DNA from: Anisakis pegreffii
Lineage: Eukaryota; Nematoda; Chromadorea; Rhabditida; Anisakidae
DNA length: 64,000 bases
Assembly: GCA_035041965.1 (NCBI GenBank)
Contig: JAPYMA010000828.1
Span: 1-64,000, forward strand
Reading direction: 5' to 3'
Shown: one piece after another, positions 1 to 13,696 of the stretch
How positions within the stretch are numbered: the stretch's first letter is position 1
Layout of the letters: every line of letters begins with the position of its first letter
The notes under the pieces: model-generated
Database searches by the model: none
The model's input: the letters and a program-made list of their open reading frames with translations, nothing else
Told to the model about the DNA's origin: nothing
Program-made: the position numbers and the translations under genes

Positions 1-345
1 TCTTCAGATAATTTCAGCTCATTAAACGGCTAAGGATTAGTATAGCATGTGCCGAGCGAGATGCGCTACGGAGTTCATACCCGTCACAAGAACCACTGAG
101 TTGCTTTTATTGCTTATCGGTTCTTTATTTTATATTACTGAAGTAATGAAACATTCGTGAAAAACTATATCGCAACAGTGATATCAGTTCCAATGCTGAC
201 TGGAACAGGTGAGAAAAACGATCATTTTGAAGGTGTAAAATGGTGACTGAATGAAACATTTTCCATTTTAACTGTTGGGAAGGGATCTAATTGAAGTTGG
301 GTTGACCGCATCTAAGCCATCGAATTGTGATACATTCAAACGAAC

Positions 346-1070
346 CGCAATACGAAACGATTTTTGGGTGCCGCTTCATTGCTGTTGTTCTGAACGGATT
401 GTGACCAAAGCATTTGTACGGCTACAGGATATTCACCTCGATCCAATTTACGCTCTTTAAAAGTTTGCCCATCAAGAGTACCCATAATTTCATACAAGTC
501 GAAATCATCGCACGTGTAGCTCACTAATTCTGTAAATCAAATATGGGTATACATTACAACTGGTGCATTATCACCAGGTTGTTCGTTTCCTTGATGAGGG
601 CATCAGACGTGTTTGCAACGAGAAAAATTGCACAGAAAATTGCTACAATGACGATGATCACTGGAAGAGTAATGTTTCTGTTCCACACTTTTGGCAAACT
701 GGTTTATTCCGCCCTTCGGTTGTTCAGTTGTTCGCGTCCCTTTCCCTGAACTGTTCTATTCTAATGTTTAGAACGGAACGGGAACTGAACAGCCAGTTTG
801 GAATAGAAACGTCACTGCAATGGAATAAAATTAGGAGCGTAAGATAAAGAAACCTGGTCTATGTTGGAGCACCTTTTCGATCAATTCTTCTGTGGTTGCT
901 CGTTTATAGAAATCAATCTTGATGCGCTGATCGCATGATTCGGGATTGAATGTATGCAGATAGACGGTAACGGTCTGCGCGTGTGCGTCATCTGGCGCTG
1001 CGATTGTGATCGCACGACGTGGAAAAACGCCGAGGCCGGGTGTGCTCGCAGATAACGAATCAAAACTCAT
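346..1070 (-). pseudogene. Partial left-arm copy of myosin IX (RA-domain exons 1-2)
   Basis: Two exons (854-1070 and 346-529, minus strand) are the mirror of exons 1 and 2 of the myosin IX gene at 26310. They encode the start MSFDSLSAS and the Ras-associating region with the motif [15 protein letters not shown]. The intron after exon 2 is copied for 345 bases and then meets the window edge. No motor-domain exon is visible on this side. If the palindrome is real and ends here, this copy could make at most an N-terminal fragment of about 134 residues. If the assembly is folded back, it is not a separate locus. Confidence 0.8.
667..817 (-). mobile_element. hAT-like MITE in intron 1 of the left myosin copy
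   Basis: Mirror of the element at 26563-26713. The termini (CAGTGACGTTTC and GAGTAATGTTTC read inward) are imperfect inverted repeats. The flanking octamers TTCCATTG and TTCCAGTG match at 7 of 8 positions, as expected for a hAT target-site duplication. No coding capacity. Confidence 0.55.
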
Positions 1071-1199
1071 TGCGGTGCTAAGCCACCTCAACGCGTTGAT
1101 TATGAGCGATGCAGTTAATAAGCTCACAAACAATGTAAATGTGAAAACGATAAATAATAATCATCTGATATCGTTTTCTCACTAACACTCGCATTTTGT

Positions 1200-1219
1200 A
1201 CAATACACATGTGTATTGT
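1200..1219. promoter_or_regulatory. 20-bp perfect palindrome upstream of myosin exon 1 (left copy)
   Basis: ACAATACACA followed by its exact reverse complement, 130 bases upstream of the start codon of the partial myosin copy. Mirror of 26161-26180. A dimeric transcription-factor site is possible, but no known motif is claimed. Confidence 0.3.
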
Positions 1220-3932
1220 TCAATAACTAATTTCCTGATTTTTCAATCATTTGAAAGCAGATAATTCACAGAAGACCAATCGGTACGTTCTATTGGTTTC
1301 TCGATGATATTAGTTGAAGAATGAGCAACAATATAATCAAATTTCGCTGAATATGGGTGTATTAATTCATAGACACATTCCACAGACAACTCCGATATTC
1401 AAGTACGATAGACGTCGAACCATATGGATGTAAAAAAGTTCTGTCGAAATATATCCAGGACAAAAAACTCTCAATCACTGTTTAGTATAGATTCACAGTA
1501 TTTGCTGAAAGAAAAAATTTCGGAGGATAATTGAATTATGTGAATTCGCAGACATGATCGTTTGAAACTTCATCAAAATAACATCGCAATCATACTTATC
1601 GTTAGGATAATAAGCACATGAGCACTGACCAAAAACACAATGAAATGGATTCGGAGCTCACAGCTTAAACGAAGAACTGAAAGATAATAAATGCTATCGC
1701 TGTAGCTGGAGGAAATCAGTTCCTCTTTATTAACTGCCAAACTATCGAACATTAATGCTTCAAGCACAGTTTTTTGAAAGACATAATCGATCCGAAACTA
1801 TCACAGTAAACACACACATTTTTTGCGCATTAAGATTATGCAGAAAGACTGAAATTCTTAAAGCTCATCAAATATTGAAATGTGCCATGTGTTTACGTTA
1901 TGAAGGCAGTTTTTGTAAGGTTGTGATCGCACATCCAGTGAACTGAATGCTCTAATTAAATGACAACAATTAATAACAGCGACCATCTATTTACTAATAC
2001 GTGTAGCGCTCATTCAACGCATCATAACAACATTGTTACACGTTGTGAATCATTATAAAATTTCTCTTCATTCTTGAACATTTCTCTCCTAACAAGCAAA
2101 GTCCTTATCCAACTTTGTCATCAACCTATATGATGATCTGAATGACTAAAACTATCAAACTAATATAACTGATTCTCAATAGACGAAAAAAATAAAACGA
2201 TGAATAAGTGAAATACGACAATGTTGATGATATGAATTGTATTGTTTTCGCACATCACCACTATCAAATTAACACTGCTTAGTGCTGTGTTTGCTACTGG
2301 AGTGTGCTCGCTCGTAATAGCGCAATTTGATGGGGATGGTTGTAAAATAGTGACTAGTTGATAATCGCTTAACTTATGCTTCAACTTCCCCAACTTCGAA
2401 AGCTATTATTTCGTCACACATATCGGTGATGTGGCTCTTGGCCCACATCAACGCCTCTTTTCGAATACAATTTCAATACGTATGTCTGTCAATAAGTCTG
2501 TTTTTCACTAATCAACTACAACGCATTACAACTTCTTAACATTATCCTCCAATGCAAAATTTATTTATGATCATTGAATAAATGCAGAACTTCATATCAA
2601 CATTAAAAAGGATGAAACTTTATAAACGTAAAGAGTTTCTTTCGTATCTTCCTCAGTACTTCACCAAAATCTCTGTCTTCTCACAGAAAACATCAACAAC
2701 AGATGCAAATTTTGCAACTTCACTAATGTTGAACGACCAGCAGCAAACATATGAAGCAAATTATAAATGTCAGAGTTGGAGGATAATAAGTGGCTAAAGA
2801 TAGGGTGTACATGAAGCCTCTTCAATTACAGCTTATCAAATTGAGTTTGTGAATTCAATTTCCACCACAGTATTCTGAGAAATACAAGCCCACAGAATTG
2901 TGATCTAAGATGTGATCAAAATTCAGCAATCATCGCACGGCGATTCCGATGAATACAAAAGTTCACTGAAATTTTTTAGTGCATATGATTATTGATGAAT
3001 GTTGCAGACATTTAAATACTGCAAAGATGTACTCAGACCTGATCCGGAAGCTTTCAGCATAGTAATGCTTCGTTTGCTTGCTGACTGAAAAGTAGTCAGA
3101 AAGGAAATGATAAAATGAAAAGTTAAGTGAACAAAGCTCATGCAACAAAGAAGTTGGATATACAATGAACTTTTGACAGCTCTTGAGATTTCAAGTTAGC
3201 TTAACACTGATTAAAATTCATTTTTTTTGTCAGCCTAAACCTTCCAGCTGATTCGAACATAGAACCAAAGAAACAAACATGGGAAGTAAATATTCTAGAG
3301 AATGTTCTGAAATCGCATATGCAGCCTTTTAGTACAAAGCAAAACTTTTGATACCTTAGAATAGTTGAACTTAAATTTTGAAAAATTTTTTATCGCTGTA
3401 CAATAAAACTTGAACATTTATGAATGGTATGGGAAAACAGGTCCGGTTAACTGTGAACATTACATCCATAAGTTATTTCTCGATTCGTAAAAGAAATGAA
3501 TTATGGTTTCGTAAATGTTAAACGTTGGTTGACTAGATTATGCTCTTAGCTCAGCATAATAACTGCCTACTATGTGCACATAAATCAGCAATATTCTTTA
3601 TACGTACAAATTAGACGTATTTAGGGGAATGAATATTTGCTAACGATCGAAATCATCTGACAAGTCTCTAAATTTTGTACTGTGAGAAAAGCTGACGACG
3701 GATATTAGTTAACTACTTATTTCAAACATTTGCTACAATGCATTTATATGTGATATTTATTCACACTGATTAAAAAAATTCACTTAACCGCATAGTTCAT
3801 TTTAGTTGGCTATATATTTCATATAAACTTGATACTTTCACTTTTACGATACATAGCAGCAATCGTTTTTAGCACGACTTTGCAATATTATTCAATACCA
3901 TTAATAACTTCTTCGCACAGTTATTTATGCTA

Positions 3933-3935
<3 letters not shown>

Positions 3936-4013
<78 letters not shown>
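3936..4013. repeat. (AT)39 microsatellite, left arm
   Basis: 78 bases of uninterrupted AT dinucleotide. The mirror tract in the right arm has exactly the same length. The only arm-to-arm difference seen in the window lies a few bases downstream (A5 against A6). Equal length in so mutable a tract argues for very recent copying or an artefact. Confidence 0.95.
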
Positions 4014-4017
<4 letters not shown>

Positions 4018-7000
4018 GAAAAATTTTCATTTATAAATAGTCAATGAAAAAACACACCTATTGAGTAGATGAAAGAACTGAGATTTATAAGTACAGTGAA
4101 TGTCTATGATACTAACCACACCATTGTTAACATGTAGACAATTTCTCTTTGTAAACGTGTATTGATGTTGTTATGAAACGAGAACAAAACAACTGCTTCA
4201 ATTGAGCTTTGAGATGAGGATCAATTTGAAGCATTCGATTGATGAATGTAACGAGAGAAAAACGAGAATATCTCATTGACAATTTCAACACACTACATTT
4301 CTTCAAGAGCACAGGCAGCACTTAGTAGAGAATGCTTCGCATCCAACCCATCCGAAACCGTTTCAATCTTTGTGGCATTATATATGACCTATATATGCTC
4401 AATGAACTTTTCTGCTTGCTGCTTCAGTACACAAATAGAACGGAGTTGATCCTATCATAATTACAGACCGAGCAGCGTTTCAAAAAGCATATCAGATAAT
4501 TGAAAGGTTTCAGTGAAAATTGACGAGTGATGCTGAATAACAGCGAGCGATGATAAAAGAGACTAATGAATTGTCTAGAACCGCTAATTGAACAGTTTCG
4601 AAGATTTACACATGAAGGTATATGGTAAACCCCTGAGCAATATTTGCGTATTTTTATTAGTGATTAAAGAAATAACGTATTACATTCTACAAAACAAATA
4701 CCGGAAATTGTTTATTTTCTTGCAAAGTTTTAATGCAATTTTCAATGTTTGTCTCGTCCACCTTAGGGTGGATCTTCAGCTACGTTATACATATGGTTAC
4801 GTCTATTTTCAGGAATAGTAATAGGATGTCTCTTTAGGTACTACCTTGACCTTAGCCTGTGATCTTGTTACAACCACATCTTTTCTCACAAAACACCTGC
4901 ATTGAGTGCAACTTTTAGTTTGAAAAATGGAGGAAATTTATTTGAATCATATTCAGTGGACAAAGTGTTACTACAACGCTTCAATGTTCATTGAGAAACT
5001 CCTGAAAAAGTCAAACTACATATGTGAGCTCATGCAACGCGTAGTGCGAAATGCACATTCTCAGTTTGGGTCATTTTCTCGACACTTTTCGAGAAATATG
5101 CATGAATATTCAAGATAGCATTCTTCTTTGTACATAAAGCTTGACGATGAGCGTGAATTCGTGCGTATTTGAAGAAATCCGTCACAAAATATGATATTTG
5201 GCTGTACATAGCTGCATCTAGCCGAGTGTTGTTAATCCCCAGGAATATTTTCCTAAAGGTGGTACAGCACTGTCACCATGAACATTTTCATAACATTGCT
5301 TACATTTCACTGCATTTGATTTTGTTCTAAATGCATTATTTTAGACAAACTCTACGATCCAAAAATCACATTTACAAAAATATTGTCGAAAGCAATGAGT
5401 TATGTCATCTCTATTCCTTTACCAAACACCAACCAATCATTGCGTTCGGCCGCAAGTTGGTCACTACTTTTCTAACTCCACTGAAATACTAAAACAGAAA
5501 TTTTAGCTCATCAGACAAGAGGCAATACCAGTTGCGTAAAAGTTCCTATTCAGCTGACAGAACGTAATTTGTATAGAATTTGCAAGAATATAATATATAG
5601 GACTGGATGAAGTGAGCATTGAGAGCAGCTTTTACCATAAAACCTTTGCGGCCTTTGAAAAACCTTCAAGCCAAGTGCTTTTTTATCATTAAAGCTTTTT
5701 TGCCCATTTTTCATCAACCTAAGATGTTTCCATATTCTTCCAATCATTCCAAATGAACTGAATCTAATTTTCGTTGAAACACAATCTTACGTGCAGTGAA
5801 AAATGGTATAAATTGGCACGCCAAACATTTGCAGAGACAACAACAATATCAGATAACAGAAATTGTCCCGTCGATAAATCTGAGAGTTCCTTAATCGTAT
5901 CCTTACCGGATCAACTGTCAACTATCATTTCATCAGCTAAATCGAATAAAATTTGATCGGACTGTTAAAAATTGCTACAGACGTGATATGACTCATCAAA
6001 AAATATGCACTAGTTTCTGCGATATATCATATTTCGAAATTCAAATTACCGAAACGACGAGACATTCTTCAGAATCCCAACATTCATGCAGCAAATGACC
6101 AACACAAATATACAGATGATCACTCATCTATGTTTCTAGGGAACTCAAAATATAGTATACATGATTTTAGGGTAAAATTATGAGGGATGAACAGAAAACA
6201 AAAATGACATCGCTGATGAGAAATGTTTTGAAAATGAAAGCAAAATAAACGTGATTGGAAATGACATAAAATGTGCTAATCAATTAAGAATTTTGATCAA
6301 GTAATCGTTGTAAATGAAAACATCCTCGGAGAGATTGGAAATGATTAGGAAAGGAATGAAAGGGATTACGCATAAACGAATGATGTAATTAAACGGAAAG
6401 AAGAGGAACGAAGTAGATGAAACAATAGCGGAAGGGATGGATTGATGAGCTGAATTGTGTCGGTTGAGATTTTGCTAGTGAGCTTATCGCTTGTGATGAG
6501 GATGTTATCAACTTCAACTTAACTAAATAGTCGACGGACCCATCTCGTTCTGACTGCTGATGTGGTGTGATGTAATCTGATATGTGTGATTTGAAAAGAG
6601 ATTGTGTGTGATGCGAATATGTGTGATGTGATATGACTTGTGTTATTAACCTTTTTCACACCTGTCCTTCTCCTTTCATTATCACATCACTGCAACATCG
6701 CTTATCAAGCCACATCCTCATCTTACGCTTCAGTCAACCAAGCACTCCCGAATGATTTATCGTCAGTGTACAATCAAAATTTTCTCCATTGTTCGTCCGA
6801 TTCATGCACTTTATTGTGCTTGCCCACGGACACAACAACCATGTTCTTACATGCTTCAAGCACTGTCTAATCCTTATCATTTTTAATATTAGGGATTCTC
6901 AGGTTTCTGTGTTCCGTCTCCGCTAACACTTTCTGTAACATTTGATCTATGCAAAAACCACCTCCCCATTCCTCTGACACCCCATCTTAATGATAAATCA

Positions 7001-7669
7001 GAAGAAAATCAGGGAACCTGAGAAGAAAAACAAAACCGTTGTCGGGAACTGTGCTACCAAGAATCCACCGGTTGCATCAAAGGAATCAGTGCCTTATGAT
7101 CGATCAAGCATTCAGTTCCTTATGATCATTATGGGATGATTACGAAAACAAATCAATTAACAATGACTTACAAGCCTCCTCAATTCCTAACCCACCCTCA
7201 TCCTTCTTCGCACTCTCTGTTCACCTCCAGAGGAATTTTCCTCACCTCCCACCTCGCTCATGAGCACTGTCCTTCTATACTATGATCTTCGGAAAGTAGC
7301 AACCGTCAGTGGTGAGCTATTAATTAGTCACACAAGATCTATAAAAAATTTTTCCTGAATATGATAAACCAAACTAACGATACAGATTCTTGTTCTGCAA
7401 ACCTCAAAATAATTCCACGTTTGACTACAAATACTGCAGCATTTCAATTATGCACTCACGGTTTCGAAATAGCCCAACAACATGCCTACTTGTTGCGCAC
7501 TTCGATATTTTCAAGGTGCGTCATCATTTTCTCTTTGCTCCGAATATATTTTATTGCGTTTCAAAATAATGTTATTGAATAATACGATAAGAAAACTATG
7601 ACCAATATAATGAAACGTTTCATAAATTTCAAATTTGACTGCTGATTGTTTGACGGAAAAATAATGGAA

Positions 7670-10412
7670 TTAAGGTAGCGGAGTTTTGATTTCATCCAGT
7701 GGCTTTTTAGGTGCATCATTAAGCGGCGGAATCTGCATTGCTGGATTGTAAAAACTGTTGCAGTTCTCCCTGAAACTGTCAATTTTGCTTTCAACTTGGA
7801 ATGAACGATGAAATTCGACGGTAATCATATAGTCGCCAAACAAAGTTCACTCACTTTTGTTTCACGGAGAATAAATCATATAGACGTGCAGCCACAAGAC
7901 TGGTAATGATTTCACCAGCGTTTTGTGCCATCAAGCGTAGCACTAACATACCGTCACCTCCCAACTGATGCGCAAGCATCTCAACACGATGATGCATTAC
8001 TTTCACAGATGGATGCTGCAAAAATATGCTCTTATTCCAAATTGTCATTCTACAATCAATTGTATATGTAAAATGCTAGCGCACTAATGCTGGCGTCGCT
8101 CGGCAGATGAACTGTACCAGATGGCTGTCCCATGATTCTATCTCCATAGGCAACAGAAGTTTGTGCATTTGAAAGATATGAAAAGTTACACCAAGAGTGA
8201 TGAGTCCTTCGAGGAAGTTGCACTTTGATGAGCCACAATTCATTACGTATATCCAGTAAATGAAGTTGACACACGTTGTCGTCAGTAGAATCAAAATCCA
8301 CCACCACAGACCGAGGAAGATCTTCTCATTGAACATATTCGCCATCAGTACACACTGAATGGTAAAATGATGTCGATGCCCAATGTCTCGCACCTGAAAT
8401 TTCACATTGCAATTCATTTTCATCCCGCTGAATGACTCTCTTCATCGGATTTGTTGCTATCAGATAAAACTTGCGACACCATGACTGCATCGCATTTTTG
8501 ACACTACTTGATACTGCTGAGAAGACAAAAACTTATTTGTTATAAATAAACTATGTTGTTTCTGATTCAGTAAAATAATATATCATACAATTCACCTTGA
8601 AATCGCACATGGTAACACGAGGGAAGAGTCCGGTGACTTCCCACGAGCGTTGTTGTAATAGAGCTTTTGTTATCTCATAACCACTCGATCCAAGATACGC
8701 GGATAAAATCACATGCTTAATTATTTATTGAATTAACTTCGTTTTATATTGCGGCTGTTTATAATCAACAATGATTACAAAGGACCTGTCGATTCGAGTC
8801 TTTGGAGAATTGCGTTTGATTTTACACACAAAAAAGCGATTCTAATATGTACGATAATTTGTTTAAAATTGATAGAATATGATTTTAAAAAAATAACCTG
8901 CAGAAATGCATTAGCAATGAAAAGCAGTTTCGTTAATACATAGACCGAACTCAAATAGGAAACCGATACAACCCTACAATTTTATAATTTTGGCACATTT
9001 CAATTCAAAATGTATTTTTGCTCACGTAAGCTCAGTTGCAAAATCTCAACGAATACAATGACCGGTTGATGAACCAAACAAATAAATTCGTCAGGAAGTA
9101 AGACAATCAGAAAATCTGAATGTCACTAAGCGAGTTTGATTTATGTTGAGGGCAGCTCTGTCACACAATTAGAAAGCGAACGCTGTTCTCAAAAGAAGAG
9201 CGTTCATGAGAGAATGAAACCTGAAACATTGAAACCTGAATAGGAATACGAGCGGATTGCTGTGTGCCAAGTGATGATGAAAATTGTTCTCGTGAAGTGA
9301 ACGTTCTAGGTGAGCAGCTACAACATCAACCATCTTACTAACCTCATTCGTGGCCGGGTTTTTCTTCGATGCACTGCTCGCCATCGTAATCACAGCACGT
9401 GTTTGTATACCTCAAAATTGCTCTTATTACTAAAATGAGCATTCTGTAAATAATCCTACGAATAACAAACTTTTTTGATCGCACGACGATACGAAATGGA
9501 TCTGCTAATTTTTTATTCTGACATATACGCATGGGTTGGAATGTTATGCAAATTTCTTTCAAATAGTTGTAAGCTCTCAAATAGTGCTAACGCTAAAATA
9601 TGATCAGCCTTGTGACGAGCTGAATTAGTTTGAAATGTTGAAATAAAGTTTTGGTAGTAGTGAATGTAACGATCAGAAGGAACTATAAACGCACTGATAT
9701 CTCGACGCAAGAGAACTAATGACAACCTGACATCCAGTTGAGCATGCGCCAAAACACGTGTGGTCCGGTAAACATGAGTGCTTGCATCATCAGCATAAAA
9801 GGTACCCACTGCAAACACCATTAGTGTTAGAAAATCAAGTAGATGAAATGTGCTGTAAAAAGGAAATTCATACTGAACATCAAAACGGAAATGATCACAC
9901 ATGATTCACGGCTCTATTGACTCATGCAATACTTATTCATTGCTGATTATAATTGCAAATGATTAATATCTCTGAGGTTTATCGTCGAGCGATGAATAGC
10001 TGAACTGTCAACAGTGTCTCTTGAAAAATAACCTGGTAATAAGTGAGCTCTCTTTCACTTCGATGTCTACTACTTTGTGGAATTTTCTGATCGAGTGGAA
10101 CATAGTAAGTATTCTCGACGAAACAGTAGTTTTCGGCGTACTGTTCCCATCCTTTCTGTGAAGCTAATTCTGCTGGCAGCCAACACTGGATGGGCTTGCC
10201 ACCGTATTCCTGAAGCGATGTTGAAATGATAGCTGAAAGGAGATGTTGAAGTACGAATAAAATGACACCAAAACCATTTATACCTTAGCAATGATGGTGA
10301 AAGCAGCTGCAAGTAGTATGTAGGTGGTTACTCGATAATTCAGACGGTCTACGAAATCTTCCTCATATCTTGGTTTTGTAATCGATTCGATCAACTTGCC
10401 GAGACGGTCCAT
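7670..10412 (-). CDS. Innexin A, left-arm copy (gap-junction channel protein)
   Basis: Exact mirror of the innexin at 16967-19709; domain evidence is given there. Exons on the minus strand, 5' to 3': 10284-10412, 10033-10209, 9727-9808, 9236-9410, 8898-8973, 8596-8715, 8247-8393, 7855-8015 and 7670-7769. Together they give 388 residues plus stop. No base differs from the right copy, so both would make the same protein if both exist. The start at 10412 faces the start of innexin B at 13359 across a shared 2.9-kb upstream region. The exon 7/8 junction (8015-8247) is the least certain part. Whether this is a second gene or an assembly echo depends on the palindrome. Confidence 0.85.
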
Positions 10413-13358
10413 CGATTAATTCGCTATGTATTTCTTAAACCTCAGTACGTTCTTGTAAGCGATATTGAATGGAAACACTGCTCACATGACACTGTCTTCA
10501 TTCGTGCAATTCAATACTGAAGCTGCGTGAAATTCTCGAAAATCCGAGTAGAACGGAACGGTGCGAAAAAATTTGGCATATCTTGAAATGAAAGAAAATA
10601 AGGCTACCAAGAGAAAATGGTTGATAAGGGTTGTATTTGAGTCAGTGAATGAATTTAATTATGTACGATTGTCATGCATCATGCAACACCGAGCAACTCA
10701 TAGTGATAAAATGGATACCCAATGACGGAAATGAAGCGGTATGTGGTATGGTACCTACTGGAAATGTGTCTGTGGACGAGTGATTGAAATGGTAAGACGT
10801 ATCAAATGCAGCAAAATTCAGTAGAAAGCAGCTGCCGAATCAGAAGCATAATCGAAGAAATGTTGTGGATTTCAGCTATACTAGAAGCAGCAGCAGACCG
10901 ACGATAGGTGTGTCTAATAGCAGACGATTTGTTTTAGCGATAAAACATCAAAAGAAAAGAATGCATGTGTACGTGAATTACGTGCAATCACTACAACGAT
11001 CTGATCGAGATGAAGATATGATATGAAATGAGATAAATGAATCACTGAAAAACATTTTGACGATCACATGAGATGAAAGTGGCTGTTGAATGGTGGACCG
11101 TGAATGCTTGATGTATGCTTTCTGATGACGATTCTGTTTGGCTGTTTAATTTTAAATCTTCTTTATTTTGGTTATTTTAACGTATTCAGCATAGCCATGT
11201 TAGTCCTTAACCAAGTGCACTAATCATATAAGATTGTGCCATTGCATACACTGTGTGTTCGTTCAGTAATTTAAACATGTTTAATGCGCCTCGTTACACA
11301 GTCATATGATTATGCAACACAACGCATTGCTTTCGTAAAATGAATGAACAAACGTCATCTTCTCTATTCCAACAACATTGCATATTATTGCTTGAAACAA
11401 CCTTTTGACGGTAGGATTCTTTGTTTCGGTTTGTCTCAATTTGCGTCGTCAATCGACTAAAACTTTATCATTTAGCGCCTGATCCTCCTAACCTCAAGAT
11501 TTTAGTCCAAATATATGCCATGTAAGCAGTTGTTTTTTTTCTACTGATCTAAAGCAATGTTTCTTTAATGTCAATTTTGTTTTAAATTAATGATACCTCC
11601 ATCGAACAATTTCATTTGAACATACGTATCAGAACAATGATTGCATCATCATTAAGTGGCTTCAGTAGAAATAATGAAAAAATTTACAACATAAGCATCA
11701 TACGAATAAAATAAACATCATGTCATTGTGCGTTCCAAAGATTGATATCATAATTCAGTCATCTGGGCACTGCTCCTTATTCCAAAAACAGAGTATCATA
11801 GATTACTCATACGAGAGCTTCGCTCGGAATTCACTTCATTATTGGCAACAAGCTGATGCGAAATTTATTCTCACGAGCCCAATGTCTGTACCAGAAATTT
11901 GGTCTTTCTTGATCACTAGCACAAATATTTATGAACAATATATGCAGCTGAAAGATGCTTCGGTACGTTAGATCAGGAAATGATGCGCCAGAAACTGACG
12001 ATTCGATATGGAATATTCGTTTGAAAATGCATTTCATTTCGATTAAGAATACATTCTTACTGTTGCTTTTAAAACTACGAAACACTTGCGTAAGACTAGA
12101 AGAATATGCTATGCAATATCCCCTTTGTTTTTTGTTTACCAGTTGTTGATCGTTGCAATTGTTTCAGTGTTCAGCAGAAAGTTAATATTCGAATGATGTG
12201 TTCGTTAGCTCTATGAGATGTTTAATGAAAAGCGATATCAGCATTCTTCCATCTCACTTACAGACAATCAACTGCAATCTCAGCTCAGTTTTTATTGTTT
12301 GGTTCAATGGCAAATTTCTCGATGGGTCCTCGAATGTGTCATCGTTATTATTATTATTATTATTATTATTGTTAATGTACAACTAAAAATAAATGCAATC
12401 ATTTAAAGTCAATTAGCTCAAAATTATAAGTGTCGCTAATTTGTTTCATTTTTATTATTTTTTCATTATTTTGTCATTTCCTTATACTGTTTCCGATTGC
12501 AAAGCCTTGAATTTTTTTCTGCAGTGACTTCGTTCTGAAAAAGTCGTGAAAAAATGGAATTTTGCAGCATGATTCATTTCAATAGTTCTAATTTGACGAT
12601 AGCACAAATAAACAACTGCTTGATTAAGTGAGTTTACGTTGGCGTTATAGGAGAGACAGAATGTTGATAGCATTGAAGAATTTTGTTATCAGCTCGGTGC
12701 TTCGTTATCAGTTGATCGACATTTCCTCAACAGCTTGAAATGATTGAATAATACAGTCGACTGCTTCATTTGTTGCACATTACTCTATTAATTGACTTTG
12801 GAGTCGTTACGTTTTAGTTCAGTGTTTGATGAATTTATTTTACGATTTTCATGCCTTATATTAATTAATTATTTGAAATTCAGCTACACATTTTGCAACG
12901 TGCATTTATGGAGACAGCAAGTTCTGTGCAGTTTACACTTCGCTTATTGTTTGTTACAGCGATCATCATCAGCTTTTTGAATCCTTATCCGAATCACTTT
13001 GTTTACTGATATCTGAGATCCATTCGAATTCAGTTGAATTAACATGTGATTGCAGTTGCCCTCTGATTTGACTCGTTTAGAACCATATTCACAGAACTAT
13101 TGAAAGTGAATGTTGATTGGTTGCTGAACGTAAACATCTGTGAGTTGAGGTCGCTATTGGATATGTAGTTTTAGCATGGTTCAACCGGGCTCCACCTACT
13201 GCACTCAAAGCAGCGATTACTATAAATATTTTTTTCATTCGTGATTGTCCTCATCACGCAAATTAAAATTTATTCTTTAATGAGGGATTTACTAGATTTC
13301 AGGAGCTCTTGAAAGATCAAAGGTACCACAGCAGCACTGATCCTAAAATATAGCAAAA
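10413..13358. other. Shared upstream region between divergent innexins, left arm
   Basis: 2.9 kb separating the starts of innexin A (minus) and innexin B (plus). It contains a (TTA)n microsatellite at 12345-12370 and AT-rich DNA. I found no conserved coding segment. It probably holds promoters for both genes. Mirrored at 14021-16966. Confidence 0.5.
12345..12370. repeat. (TTA)n microsatellite, left arm
   Basis: About 26 bases of TTA trinucleotide in the region between the two innexin starts. It is mirrored at 15009-15034 with the same length. Confidence 0.9.
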
Positions 13359-13535
13359 ATGTTGGGACTGTTACCAGGTTATTTAAGCAAGCTTCATGCG
13401 AACCACGATGAGGACTCAGTGGATCGTATCAACTACATTTATAGTAATATCCTCTTGCTGGCGTTCGCACTGCTTCTGACAGCTAAGAGCTATATTGGTA
13501 AACCGTTGCAGTGCTGGGTACCTGCACAGTTCAAG
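13359..13535 (+). pseudogene. Innexin B, first exon only, cut at the palindrome centre (left)
   Basis: Exon of 59 codons starting MLGLLPGYLSKL and ending before a GT donor (AAG/GTCTCA). It holds the innexin N-terminus: a cytoplasmic start, a first membrane helix rich in Leu and Ala at about residues 28-43, and the first extracellular-loop signature GKPLQCWVPAQF with its first conserved Cys. A full innexin needs roughly 300 more residues: a second loop Cys, YYQWVPF, three more helices and the second loop. Only 154 bases of intron follow before the sequence folds back. The remaining exons are absent, so this copy cannot make a channel. The rest of the gene should lie beyond the true junction elsewhere in the genome. 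Confidence 0.85.
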
Positions 13536-13648
13536 GTCTCATCCTTATCAAATGTTCTTAGCGACTAAATAATTCACTATTGTATATATAAGCCTTTACT
13601 CACATATGAAAGAAAACAAACCTGCAGCTGTAATCACAACGAGAAAAC

Positions 13649-13650
<2 letters not shown>

Positions 13651-13682
<32 letters not shown>

Positions 13683-13696
13683 ATATATATATATAT

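Larger units (their letters stand above)
1071..7669. other. Left-arm region without recognised genes
   Basis: About 6.6 kb between the partial myosin copy and innexin A. I see only short chance frames, a 20-bp palindrome at 1200-1219, the (AT)n tract at 3936-4013 and a degenerate TGTGATG-rich patch at about 6555-6640. It is mirrored at 19710-26309. In the right arm it is the upstream region of myosin IX, so promoter elements should lie here. Confidence 0.6.
1..13689 (+). repeat. Left arm of a 27.4-kb near-perfect palindrome
   Basis: The arm is the reverse complement of 13690-27379. Base i pairs with 27380-i for i below about 4020 and with 27379-i above it. The one-step shift comes from a single A missing in the left arm (A5 against A6 after the (AT)n tract). 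Every open frame I compared between the arms is identical. The arm carries myosin IX exons 1-2, innexin A and innexin B exon 1. The window starts inside or exactly at the end of the arm, so the outer boundary cannot be seen. Confidence 0.97.

Noticed and set aside
563..847. 94-codon plus-strand frame in the left arm (mirror 26533-26817)
   Set aside because: It is antisense to myosin intron 1 and consists mostly of the MITE sequence. No domain resemblance.
8056..8423. Two overlapping 83- and 115-codon frames (mirror 18956-19323)
   Set aside because: The 115-codon frame is innexin A exon 7 read through its donor into the intron. The other is its shadow in a different frame.
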